Positions 25,404 to 34,700 of a stretch of 64,000 nt of DNA are shown piece after piece. The position numbers and the translations under genes are program-made. Position 1 is the first letter of the stretch. Each line of letters begins with the position of its first letter. This stretch comes from P36-A1 sp049478495. Its GTDB lineage: Bacteria; Bacillota_I; Bacilli_A; JAJDGJ01. Below the pieces are notes generated by a model, which was not told the DNA's origin, ran no database searches, and saw only the letters and a program-made list of their open reading frames with translations. The DNA lies in assembly GCF_049478495.1 (NCBI RefSeq), contig NZ_CP168083.1, forward strand, positions 186,001 to 250,000, given 5' to 3'.

Positions 25404-26339
25404 CTATTTCTCTTTCAATTTATTGAAAAAGTCATCATCTGTATAATTTATAAATACGGCAGTTTTATCATTTTTAGTAATCATAATATAAGGTGGATGA
25501 TTTCTATCAAGCACAAGAGTAGACTTAGCATATGCTTGTAAATTAAAGTTACCAACGTTTATACCAGAATTTTGATATCCATCAATGTTACTAGTAATTA
25601 CAGGTAATTTATCTAACTTAGTAATTTTACTAATATCAGTTTTTTTAACTTTATGTACTTTATCATCATAAGATAAAACAACATAGTTTTTAGTAATTTC
25701 GTATTTAAGTTTTGAATTTAAAGGTTGAGTAGTACTTTCAACAGGTTCATTTGTTTCAGTACTTATTTGTACATGACGATCAGGATTAAAGAAACCAATC
25801 TTAAAATCTGATGTTACAGCTATAGTTACAAAAATAAGTATTGAAAATACAAACACGACAATCATTTGTTTGATATTAGTATAATTCTTATTTAAAGCAT
25901 ATCGATTATTTAAATATTTATGCCATAAAGAGTTTGTATTATCATCATTATATAATAAACCATATTTAGAAAATTTTTCATCTTGATTACTATCTAGAGT
26001 ATTCATGCTTTTCAATTGTTCTCCATATTTTGTAATCATATATTGATTTATAAATAAGTTACCACCTAAAAATAAAATAACATAAGATAAAAGTATTAAA
26101 TAATACTTACTAAAAATACAAATGATAATAGCTACAACTATCGAAACAAGAAAGCTAATTCGGTTTATTTTTAACAGCTTCATCTTATATGACATTGCAG
26201 TTTTATAAATAAACTCATTCTCTTCTAGATGATATTGCATGAAATAATTTTTTTGTTTTAGTGATGCTGTCATAGACTTCATATTTAAATATAATAAAAT
26301 GATTACAATAAGACAAACAATAATGTGTATAATAGTCAT
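25404..26339 (-). CDS. Membrane protein with C-terminal PH-like domain
   Basis: 311 residues. An N-terminal membrane segment (1-20) and two central segments (about 60-100) are followed by a fourth near 160-180. The outside or cytoplasmic C-terminal domain (about 205-311) shows alternating strands ending in ILDR-type and PPYIMITKNDKTAVFINY, typical of bacterial PH-like domains (YcxB/DUF families). A fragment KYGLLYNDDNTNSLWHKY near 125 resembles DUF5808-like segments. Function unknown. Divergent from the lipase-like gene at 26439. Confidence 0.65.
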   Translation of the reverse strand: MTIIHIIVCLIVIILLYLNMKSMTASLKQKNYFMQYHLEENEFIYKTAMSYKMKLLKINRISFLVSIVVAIIICIFSKYYLILLSYVILFLGGNLFINQYMITKYGEQLKSMNTLDSNQDEKFSKYGLLYNDDNTNSLWHKYLNNRYALNKNYTNIKQMIVVFVFSILIFVTIAVTSDFKIGFFNPDRHVQISTETNEPVESTTQPLNSKLKYEITKNYVVLSYDDKVHKVKKTDISKITKLDKLPVITSNIDGYQNSGINVGNFNLQAYAKSTLVLDRNHPPYIMITKNDKTAVFINYTDDDFFNKLKEK

Positions 26340-26438
26340 AGAAAAACCTCCATGTGATTTAAAAAAGTGTATATACTTATAATAGTATCAAATATGTTAT
26401 AATAACACAAATATTATTGAAATTTAAAGGTGAAAAAA

Positions 26439-27323
26439 ATGAAAAATATACAAATAAAAAATAGAGATAATGAAACTATTACAATTAATAATTGGCACAT
26501 TAGTGATGCAAGAGCAGTATTGATAATTGCCCATGGTGCAAGTGAACATATTAATAGATATGAAGAACTTGCTAAATTCTTAAATAATGGCAAGGTTGAA
26601 GTATATGGATATAATCATAAAGGACATGGTCCAGAAAGAAAACATAAGGATAAAATCGTAATTGCCGAAAGTAATGGTGATGAAAAGTTAGTAAATGACT
26701 TAGAGGATGTATGCTTATATGCATATTCACATAATTCAAAGTTGCCACTATATGTTTTAGGTCATTCAATGGGTTCTTTAATTACAAGAGTGTTAATGAT
26801 GGAAACTAAGATCAGTTTTAATGGAGTAATCCTAACAGGTACTTTAAATCCTTCATCTAATTTAATAAGAAGTGCAAAAGCAATTGGATTAGTAAATAAA
26901 AAAATCTTTGGTTCTAAAAAAATTAGTCCTAAATTAAATAAGCTAGTCTTTGGTGATTTAAAGGAAAGAATATCATATAATAGTGATAATATTAATGAAT
27001 ATATATTAGATGAAGACTCAGGGATACCATTTAGTAACTCTGCAATTGATGATTTATTAAAATTAACAGTAAAAGCAATAGATGAAAACAACATAGCTAA
27101 CATGCAAAAAAGTAATTATCTATTTATGTCTGGTAAAGATGATGCCTTTTCAGATAATACAAAACAACTTTATGAATTAGTAGATATAATGGATAAATAT
27201 AATATTAACAATGAGTATCATTTTTATCATGGAATGAAACATGAAATATTAAATGAAGAAGACAATATTGAAGTTTATGTTGATATTCTTAACTTTATAA
27301 AAGAAACTTCAGGACACAATTAA
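26439..27323 (+). CDS. Alpha/beta hydrolase, monoacylglycerol lipase/lysophospholipase type
   Basis: 294 residues from the ATG at 26439, with AAAGGTG 6 bases upstream; the in-frame GTG at 26430 lies inside that site. The Hydrolase_4/serine aminopeptidase S33 fold shows an oxyanion motif in AHGASEH (~31), GHGPER (~63) and nucleophile elbow GHSMGS (Ser ~107). Asp is in SGKDDAF (~230) and His in GMKHEILNE (~263). No signal peptide, so cytoplasmic. It probably cleaves monoglycerides or lysophospholipids. Confidence 0.9.
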   Translation: MKNIQIKNRDNETITINNWHISDARAVLIIAHGASEHINRYEELAKFLNNGKVEVYGYNHKGHGPERKHKDKIVIAESNGDEKLVNDLEDVCLYAYSHNSKLPLYVLGHSMGSLITRVLMMETKISFNGVILTGTLNPSSNLIRSAKAIGLVNKKIFGSKKISPKLNKLVFGDLKERISYNSDNINEYILDEDSGIPFSNSAIDDLLKLTVKAIDENNIANMQKSNYLFMSGKDDAFSDNTKQLYELVDIMDKYNINNEYHFYHGMKHEILNEEDNIEVYVDILNFIKETSGHN

Positions 27324-27540
27324 GACATAAGTATTTAGTAATTAACTATATTAACCTTATATTAATAAAACTAACTTTAAAATAATAGTTAATTATTCAA
27401 GTGTTAATATAAAACACTAATTATTCAAGTATTTAGCCTTATTTAATATTTATTTCACTAATTAATAGATAATTGATAAATTCACATTACTAATAATGAG
27501 TATATAGTTAGTTTATGTTAAAAAATAATTAAAATAGCTA

Positions 27541-27568
27541 TTGCATAATTTTGTGTATATGGTATTAT
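27541..27568 (+). promoter_or_regulatory. Promoter of the candidate small RNA
   Basis: TTGCAT at 27541-27546, a 16-base spacer and TATTAT at 27563-27568. The first hairpin of the transcript begins at 27575, so the start would be at or very near the hairpin base. Confidence 0.6.
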
Positions 27569-27572
27569 ATAT

Positions 27573-27885
27573 ACAAGAACAACACGAGGGATGTTCTTTA
27601 AAAGTATTAAGTAATTTAATACTGAATTTAAACTTCTAAAAATATGTGGGAATGTTTTTAGAAAAAATGCGAAAATGAGAATGTACTTATTAAAATAATG
27701 GGAATGTTTTAATAATAACAAAGGGAATTGTTTAAAAAAGATATATTATTCTTTTAAAGTTTAAAATTAAAATGAGAAATTTATAATTAATTGAGGGATT
27801 AAATGTAAATTAAAATTGAGAGTTTTTAAAAATTGAGGGATTTTTGAAAAATACGAATTAGAAGTTGCTTAGCAGCTTCTTTTTT
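27573..27885 (+). ncRNA. Candidate small RNA with serial GGGA-loop hairpins (CsrB/RsmZ-like design)
   Basis: About 310 bases with no coding frame. The hairpins are: 27575-27581/27592-27598 (7 bp, loop ACACGAGGGA); 27603-27610/27616-27623 (8 bp, no G run); 27634-27642/27655-27663 (9 bp, loop TATGTGGGAATG); 27687-27695/27707-27715 (9 bp, loop TAATGGGAATG); 27717-27721/27728-27732 (loop AGGGAA); 27787-27791/27798-27802 with an outer stem (loop TGAGGG); 27828-27833/27840-27845 (loop TGAGGG). Nearly all G triplets of this very AT-rich stretch lie in loops. It ends at a rho-independent terminator. The design is that of RNAs that sequester CsrA/RsmA-type proteins, but the partner is unknown. Confidence 0.6.
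27861..27885 (+). terminator. Terminator of the candidate small RNA
   Basis: GAAGTTGC (27861-27868) pairs with GCAGCTTC (27872-27879) with one G-T pair, a TTA loop and six T. No ORF precedes it, which supports an untranslated transcript. Confidence 0.8.
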
Positions 27886-27975
27886 GTGTTTATTATATAA
27901 TATAACTTATTCATTTATTATTATAAATTGACTTGCTCTTAACCATTTGATAAAATTAGTTATATAAATAAATGC

Positions 27976-28222
27976 GATGAAAAGTAGAGTACTTATAATT
28001 TATTATTTACAGAGAGATCTAAAGGCTGAGAAAGATCATGTATAATTATAAGGAAGATGGACTTGGAGCTGGATAGTTGAAATCAAGTAAATTATGCTGT
28101 GTTGCCTACATTACAAGGCAAAGTAGATATTTTTATTTACTTATTGAGGTAGTTTAGTAAATAAACTATAAATTAAGGTGGTAACACGAGCATTTCGTCC
28201 TTAGCGATGTGCTCTTTTTTTA
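27976..28222 (+). promoter_or_regulatory. T-box leader (tRNA-Met-responsive) of the methionyl-tRNA synthetase gene
   Basis: The T-box core AAGGTGGTAACACGAGC at 28174-28190 is followed by a terminator hairpin (GAGCA at 28188 with TGCTC at 28209-28213) and seven or more T. Upstream, AGAGAGATC and GGCTGAGA are stem I elements. A candidate Met specifier ATG stands in GGAAGATGGAC near 28054. Uncharged tRNA-Met would favour the antiterminator and raise synthetase expression. The 5' boundary is approximate. The stretch 27886-27975 shows nothing else. Confidence 0.88.
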
Positions 28223-28245
28223 TAAGAAAGAAAGGTATTGATAAC

Positions 28246-29829
28246 ATGGAAACTAAAAAAACGTTTTATCTAACAACACCAATATATTATCCAAGTGATA
28301 ATTTACATATTGGACATGCTTATACAACAATCATTTCAGATTGTATTTGCCGTTATAAAAGAGAAAGAGGTTATGATGTTCATTTTCTAACTGGAACTGA
28401 TGAACATGGAGAAAAGATACAAAGAAAAGCTGAAGAATCAAATGTAACACCAATAGAATATACAAATAATATTGTAGCTGGTATTAAACAGTTATGGAAA
28501 GATTTAAGAATAAGTAATGATGATTTTATTAGAACTACAGAATCAAGACATATGGAAGCAGTTCAAAAAATCTTTTCAATATTTTTAGAACAAGGCGATA
28601 TTTATAAAGGAGAATATTCAGGTAAATATTGTATTCCTTGTGAATCGTTTTGGACAGAAGCACAATTAGATGAAAATGGAAATTGTCCTGATTGTGGAAG
28701 ACCTGTAGAAGATAAGACAGAAGAAACATATTTCTTTAAAATGTCTAAATATGCAGATCGTTTAGTAGAATATTATGATAATCATCTAGATTTTATAGAA
28801 CCAGAAACTAGAAAAACAGAAATGCTAAGAAACTTTATTGAACCAGGTTTAGAAGATTTATCAGTAACAAGAACATCTTTTGATTGGGGAATTCCAGTCT
28901 TAGAAGATCCAAGTCATGTAATATATGTTTGGATAGATGCACTTGCAAACTATATTACAGCATTAGGCTATTTAAGTGAAGATGATTCATTAATGGAAAA
29001 ATACTGGTCACAAGATACTGAAATACTACAAATTGTTGGTAAAGAAATTGTAAGATTCCATACCATTTATTGGCCAATAATGTTGATGGCATTAGGCTTA
29101 AGACTTCCAGATAAAGTATATGCTCATGGATGGCTTATAATGAAAGATGGAAAAATGTCTAAATCTAAAGGTAATGTAGTAGCACCACAAACTTTAACTG
29201 AAAGATATGGTATAGATGCTTTAAGACATTATTGTTTATCTCAAGTAGTCTTAGGACAAGATGGAACATATACACCAGAATTATTTGTAAGCTGTGTAAA
29301 TACAGATTTAGCTAATAACTTAGGAAATCTATTAAACAGAACTGTTTCAATGATAGAAAAATACTTTGATGGCAGTGTTTTAAGAACAGATATGAGTACA
29401 CCATATGATGAAAAACTAAAACAACTAGCAAGTGAAACTATCAAAGAATATGAACAACACATGGATAGATATCATGTAGATAAAGCATCACATGTAGTAT
29501 TTGATTATGTATCTGCTTTAAATAAATATATTGATGAAACACAACCATGGGTTTTAGCAAAAGATGAAGCAAAGAAAGATGAACTAAAAACAGTACTACT
29601 TAATTTATCATTAGGATTAAGACAAGTAGGAATATTATTAAAACCATTCTTATTAGATGGAAGTCAAAGTATTCTAGATCAATTAAATATTACAGAAGAT
29701 AATAGAAGTTATGAAAGTGTATATGAATTTGATATTACCGATGAAATAACAGTTACAAAACTAGATCCAATCTTTCAAAGACTAGATGTAGCTAAAGAGG
29801 TTGAATACCTAAGTAATGGAATGAAATAA
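28246..29829 (+). CDS. metG: Methionyl-tRNA synthetase
   Basis: 527 residues from the ATG at 28246, which has AAAGG 9-12 bases upstream; the longer frame to 28207 lies in the T-box terminator. Class I signatures are NLHIGHAY (HIGH, ~20) and GKMSKSKGN (KMSKS, ~310). A zinc-binding insert has CIPC and CPDC (~130-150). The anticodon domain (~350-527) ends without the C-terminal dimerisation domain seen in longer enzymes. It charges tRNA-Met in the cytoplasm. Controlled by the upstream T-box and overlapped by 1 base by the protease gene. Confidence 0.96.
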   Translation: METKKTFYLTTPIYYPSDNLHIGHAYTTIISDCICRYKRERGYDVHFLTGTDEHGEKIQRKAEESNVTPIEYTNNIVAGIKQLWKDLRISNDDFIRTTESRHMEAVQKIFSIFLEQGDIYKGEYSGKYCIPCESFWTEAQLDENGNCPDCGRPVEDKTEETYFFKMSKYADRLVEYYDNHLDFIEPETRKTEMLRNFIEPGLEDLSVTRTSFDWGIPVLEDPSHVIYVWIDALANYITALGYLSEDDSLMEKYWSQDTEILQIVGKEIVRFHTIYWPIMLMALGLRLPDKVYAHGWLIMKDGKMSKSKGNVVAPQTLTERYGIDALRHYCLSQVVLGQDGTYTPELFVSCVNTDLANNLGNLLNRTVSMIEKYFDGSVLRTDMSTPYDEKLKQLASETIKEYEQHMDRYHVDKASHVVFDYVSALNKYIDETQPWVLAKDEAKKDELKTVLLNLSLGLRQVGILLKPFLLDGSQSILDQLNITEDNRSYESVYEFDITDEITVTKLDPIFQRLDVAKEVEYLSNGMK

Positions 29830-31223
29830 TGAAAATGAATAAAAACAAAAAGATTACAATAATAGTATTAGTAGTAATAATCTATAGTATTCTTTTAGTT
29901 AAATTTGCAAGCAATCCTACAGTACTAATTTCAAGTAAAACAAACGATAAATATTTATCAAGATTTATTGAAAATTATAATATTCTAAAAGAAAATTGGT
30001 ACTACTTTCAAGGAGAGAAAGAAGTCTTAGAAGCTGCAACAAATGCAATGACTAATTCAAATAGTGATAATGATCACTACTCTCAATATATTGAAAGTGA
30101 TCAAAGTGAAGAATATTTTGAAAATATGGACTCAGCCTATGTTGGTATAGGTATTCAATATTTTACTGCAGGTCAATATCCTTTAGTTACAAAAGTATAT
30201 CCTAATTCACCAGCTTCAAAAGCAAAGATAAAAGTTGGTGATGTTATAGAAAAAATAGACAACAAAGATATAAGCAAGATGAAAAGTGAAGATATTAAAG
30301 CACTAGTAGTTGGTCAAGCGGGTACTAAAGTAGAAATTACATTAAAAAGATCAAATAAAGAGATTAAAGTTAGTCCTGTTAGAGCTGAATTAGATACAAG
30401 TGTTCAATATAGTGTAATAAATAAAAAAGGCTATATAAAAATAGATGAGTTTTCAAAAACTACTGATGTAGAAGTAAAAAAAGCCCTAGACTATTTAAAA
30501 GCAAAAAATGTAAAAACATTGATTTTAGATTTAAGAAATAATCCAGGTGGCTATTTAGATGCATTAGAACGAACAGCTGACTTGTTTTTGAAAAAAGATC
30601 AAGTAATCTTAAAAACAAAAGATAAAAATAATGAAATACTTGAATATAAAACAACAGAAAAGGCCTATTATGAAAACGATAAAATATTATTATTAGTAAA
30701 TAATAATACCGCAAGTGCTGCAGAAGCATTTACTGCAGCAATGAACGAAAATCTTAATATACCTATTTATGGAGAAACAACATTTGGAAAAGGAATAATG
30801 CAGAATTTCTTTGAATATTCAGATAAGGCATATTTGAAATATACAAGTGCTGAATGGCTTACACCCAAAGGAAACTCTATAAATAAAAAAGGAATAGAGC
30901 CGACAAATAAAGTATCTAAAGGTGCCGTATTTGAAGCAACAAATTATTCATATAGCTTTGAAAAAGATTTAAAAAATGATACTGTAAATGGAAATCTTAT
31001 TTCATATCAAAAAGCATTAAAAGCTTTAGGATATGATTGTAAAAGAGAAGATGGCTATTATTCAAATGATACAAAAAAAGCTGTTGAGAAATTAAAAAAT
31101 AAATATAATTTAAGCAAAGAAAAGGATTTAAGTATAGTAGTGCAAGCTAAAATAGTAGAAACTATCTTTGTAGAAATAAATGATATAGCTAATGATAAAG
31201 TACTACAAGAAGTAATAAAATAA
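29829..31223 (+). CDS. S41-family C-terminal processing protease with peptidoglycan-binding domain
   Basis: 464 residues. One N-terminal membrane anchor (8-27) is followed by a PDZ domain (about 100-180, YVGIGIQY and VGDVIEKID) and the S41 catalytic core (190-370). The catalytic Ser is in NNNTASAAEAF (~298) and the catalytic Lys in TTFGKGIMQ (~323). A C-terminal PG_binding_1-like domain is at about 395-455 (YQKALKALGYDCKREDGYYS). It acts outside the membrane on tails of exported proteins. The ATG overlaps the metG stop (TAATG), so it is expressed with metG. Confidence 0.93.
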   Translation: MKMNKNKKITIIVLVVIIYSILLVKFASNPTVLISSKTNDKYLSRFIENYNILKENWYYFQGEKEVLEAATNAMTNSNSDNDHYSQYIESDQSEEYFENMDSAYVGIGIQYFTAGQYPLVTKVYPNSPASKAKIKVGDVIEKIDNKDISKMKSEDIKALVVGQAGTKVEITLKRSNKEIKVSPVRAELDTSVQYSVINKKGYIKIDEFSKTTDVEVKKALDYLKAKNVKTLILDLRNNPGGYLDALERTADLFLKKDQVILKTKDKNNEILEYKTTEKAYYENDKILLLVNNNTASAAEAFTAAMNENLNIPIYGETTFGKGIMQNFFEYSDKAYLKYTSAEWLTPKGNSINKKGIEPTNKVSKGAVFEATNYSYSFEKDLKNDTVNGNLISYQKALKALGYDCKREDGYYSNDTKKAVEKLKNKYNLSKEKDLSIVVQAKIVETIFVEINDIANDKVLQEVIK

Positions 31224-31227
31224 AAAA

Positions 31228-31286
31228 ACAAGACTTAGTTCATAAAAAGTACATATAATACTTTGATGAATAAAAGTCTTTTTTTT
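31228..31286 (+). terminator. Terminator of the metG-protease operon
   Basis: A long stem: AAGACTT (31230-31236) with AAGTCTT (31274-31280), plus inner TTCAT/ATGAA and AAGTA/TACTT pairs, then eight T. Confidence 0.8.
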
Positions 31287-31784
31287 ATACAGATAAAGTG
31301 TTAATTAACCCAAAAAATAGCCTTTATACCATAAGGTTTTATAAAAGCTATTATATTTATAAGTATTTCTTTAAATAAAAACCCTAAATTAATAAAATCT
31401 ATTAAAGTTCGTTTTATAATAAAAAGATTGTTAGAAAGTTAATATGAAATTCTTAATAACAAATTATAAATACTAAAATAACTTTAATCTTTTTAGCTAT
31501 TAAAAGTCGCTTATTACTCAAATTTATTAAAGATAAAAAAGATTAATAATCACATAATTAATATATTAATAATAAAAGATATCATATTAATTCCAAAATA
31601 AAATTAATTATACAAATTAGCATAATTAATGAGAATAATTAATAAATACTAGTTGTATTTATACTATTGTTTTATCATTTTTTAATTGTTATATTTATAA
31701 ATATATAAATCAAAAGTATACTAATTGTATACAATTAAACTTATATTTGATAAATACAGTACATATAGAAGATGGGAGAACAGT
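31287..31784 (+). other. Long AT-rich leader region before the giant surface protein gene
   Basis: No gene. A structured element stands at about 31318-31355: AATAGC and GCTATT enclose CCTTTAT and ATAAGG. Farther on, AAAAAGATT (31420-31428) and AAAGTT are complementary to AACTTT and AATCTTTTT (31480-31495), which could bring distant parts together. These may be leader structures of the surface protein mRNA; significance is uncertain in sequence this AT-rich. Confidence 0.3.
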
Positions 31785-34700
31785 ATGAAAATAATAAAAG
31801 TAAAATATATCTTATGTATAAGCATAATAGCTATTTTAGTAATACTAAGAAATAATATAGGGACTAAAATATTAGCAGTAAATACAACAGAAATAAGTAA
31901 AGAAAAACCAGTATTAACAATTCCTAAAACTTTAACAATTAAGGTTAATGATAGCTTACCAGTATACAAAGCTAAAGATAAAGAAGATGGAGATATAGAA
32001 GCTAAACTTACAAATAATATAGATACTAGTGTCGCAAATATTATTCCAATAGTTTACTATGCCATTGATAAAGATGGTAATCAAGTAATTGCAGAACAAT
32101 TATTAACTATTACAAGTAGTGAATTAGTAATGGGAAAAGATTATTCTATATATGCAAAAAGTTATACTCAAGCTAAGAGTATGTTTAAACAAAGTAATAC
32201 TAGTATTGTAAGAAATGCCAAAGCAACAGTTTTTGAAAATAAGACAGGTAAAATAATTGAAAATACGCTTAGTGTTGATAGAAAAGAATATAAAGATGTA
32301 TATGGAGATTCATATATAACATTTACTACATCTAGAGATAGAAGTATTTCAAATAAAGTAAAAGTAACAACAGATAAAGGCGAATTACCAAAGCTTACTT
32401 TAGAAGAATATACTAAAATAAATATACATGAAAGTTTTGATACATTAAAAGATGTAGTAGTAAAAGATGAAGAAGATGAATATACTCTAGATTCATTAAA
32501 GCCAACTATAAAAGGCAGTGTAAACACAGAACAAGCAGGATTGTATCCTTTAGAATATAGTTATACAGATAAAGATAGTAATACAGTTACAGTAAATAGA
32601 GTTGTCTTAGTAAAAGATGATTCTATAATTGAAGGCGAAAACTTTGTATTAAGTGCCTATTCATTTAACATGAATAACAGTGATACTTTACCCACAAATG
32701 AAGAAATAATAGATAAAGCAAAAATTAAAGTCTATGATAAAAAAACAGGTAACATAACAGATGCAGATTTAAGTATAAATACTAATAATTTATCTATGAA
32801 TAATGGAACATATGGAATAGAAATATCATTAAATAAAGAAGCTACAACTAAAACAACGATAAACATGATTGTTAGTAATAAACAAAGTCCTAAACTAAAT
32901 GTATCAAGATTCTTAGAGATTAATATGGGAGAAACACTTAAAGATGTTTATGCTCAAGATCAAGAAGATGGAGATATAAAAGCAGACTTAGCAAATGATA
33001 TTGATATTAATAAACCTGGAATCTATAATTTAGTATACAAAGCTAGTGATAAAGATGGTAATGAAGTAGAGGCTAATCAAATAGCAGTTGTTAAAAATAA
33101 TGAAATTAATTCAGGGAATAATTATATTATAAAGGCTAATGATTATACTGTTGATATAAATGATGTTAATACTGATATTGATGCGATAATTAAAAGTGCT
33201 AACATTCAAGTATTTAATAAACTTGATGGAACGATAAGTAAAGAAAAAGTAGGCATAAATATTAATGATTATGCTGCAATAGCAGGAAAGTATGAAGTTA
33301 ATGCTTATGTAGAGAATGATAAAACTAGTCAAATAAAATTTAATATTACAGTAGATCCTAAAAATCCACCAACAATAAAAGTTGCTGAATACACTGAAAT
33401 AACTATTGGAAGTAAATTTAATCCTTTAGAAAATGTTCAAGTAGATGATCAAGAAGATGGTTCATTGAATGTTAATGATGTAGTTGTTATCGGAACTGTG
33501 AACACTACAATAGCAGGAGTTTATAAACTAGATTATGAAGTGCTAGATAAAGATCAAAACAAAGGCTTTGCAACACAAGTCGTAGTAGTAAAAGATGATT
33601 CAATTATTATAGATAATGATGAAATCTATGTAGTAAACAACCCTAACATTACAACAAGTATTGCTAAAAGTAGCGATAAAGACATACTAAAAAACATTGA
33701 TATTAAAGTATATAATAAAAATACTGCAGAAGTATTATCAAAAGAATTTGTAGTAGATAGAACAAATCTTAAAGAAGAAGAAAAGACTTATTCAGTAGAT
33801 GTATCTTTAAAAGATAACCCTAAAATTAAAACAACTGTTTATGTAACAATAGATCAAAAAAAGTCACCATATTTAGAATTAGATAAATTTTTACAATTAA
33901 ATGTAAATGATAAACTACCAAAAATAAAGGCTATAGATAATGAAGATAAAGAAATAAATGCAAAAATAGATACAACAATCGATACAACAAAAGTTGGAGT
34001 GTATCCAGTAATATACTCTGCAACTGATAGTGATGGAAACAAAGTAAGTGCTAATCAAGTAATAGTTGTAAAAGATAATACAATTAGCATAGGAAATGAA
34101 TATATTATAAGTGCAAATGATTTCACAATACTTGCTAGAGATTCAGACATTGAAAATGACATGATAATTAAAAATGCCAATATTCAAGTATATAATAAGC
34201 AAACAGGTGTAGTGGAAACAACACCATTAGAAATAAATCTTAAAGGATTTAATCAAAAAGAAAATAAATACGAAATAGAAGCTTTAGTAACTAAAGATAA
34301 AACTACTAAGATAAGTATTATTATTAACATAGATATAGGTACTTTACCAGAAATAAAAACAGCTTTATATCAAGAAGTGAATCTAAATGATAAATTTGAT
34401 CCTCTTGCTGATGTAGAAATAACTGATAAAGAAGATGGTGCCATAAAAGTTAGTGAAGACAATGTAAAGAGTCAAGTAGATACTACAAAAGCTGGTGTAT
34501 ATAAATTAAACTATGAAGTAACAGATACTGATACAAATAAAGTAAGTGTTACAAAAGTAGTAGTAGTTAAAGATACTAATCTAGAAGTTGGAAATGATTA
34601 CATACTAACAGCAAACAAAACAACAACAAAAAATAAGGCTAATTGGAATGAACAAGATATACTTAATAATACAGAAGCTAAAGTATATGATAAGAAAACA

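Noticed and set aside
27518..27721. A 67-codon minus-strand ORF
   Set aside because: It is antisense to the hairpin-rich small RNA candidate; its hydrophobic look comes from the AT-rich hairpins, and it has no ribosome site.
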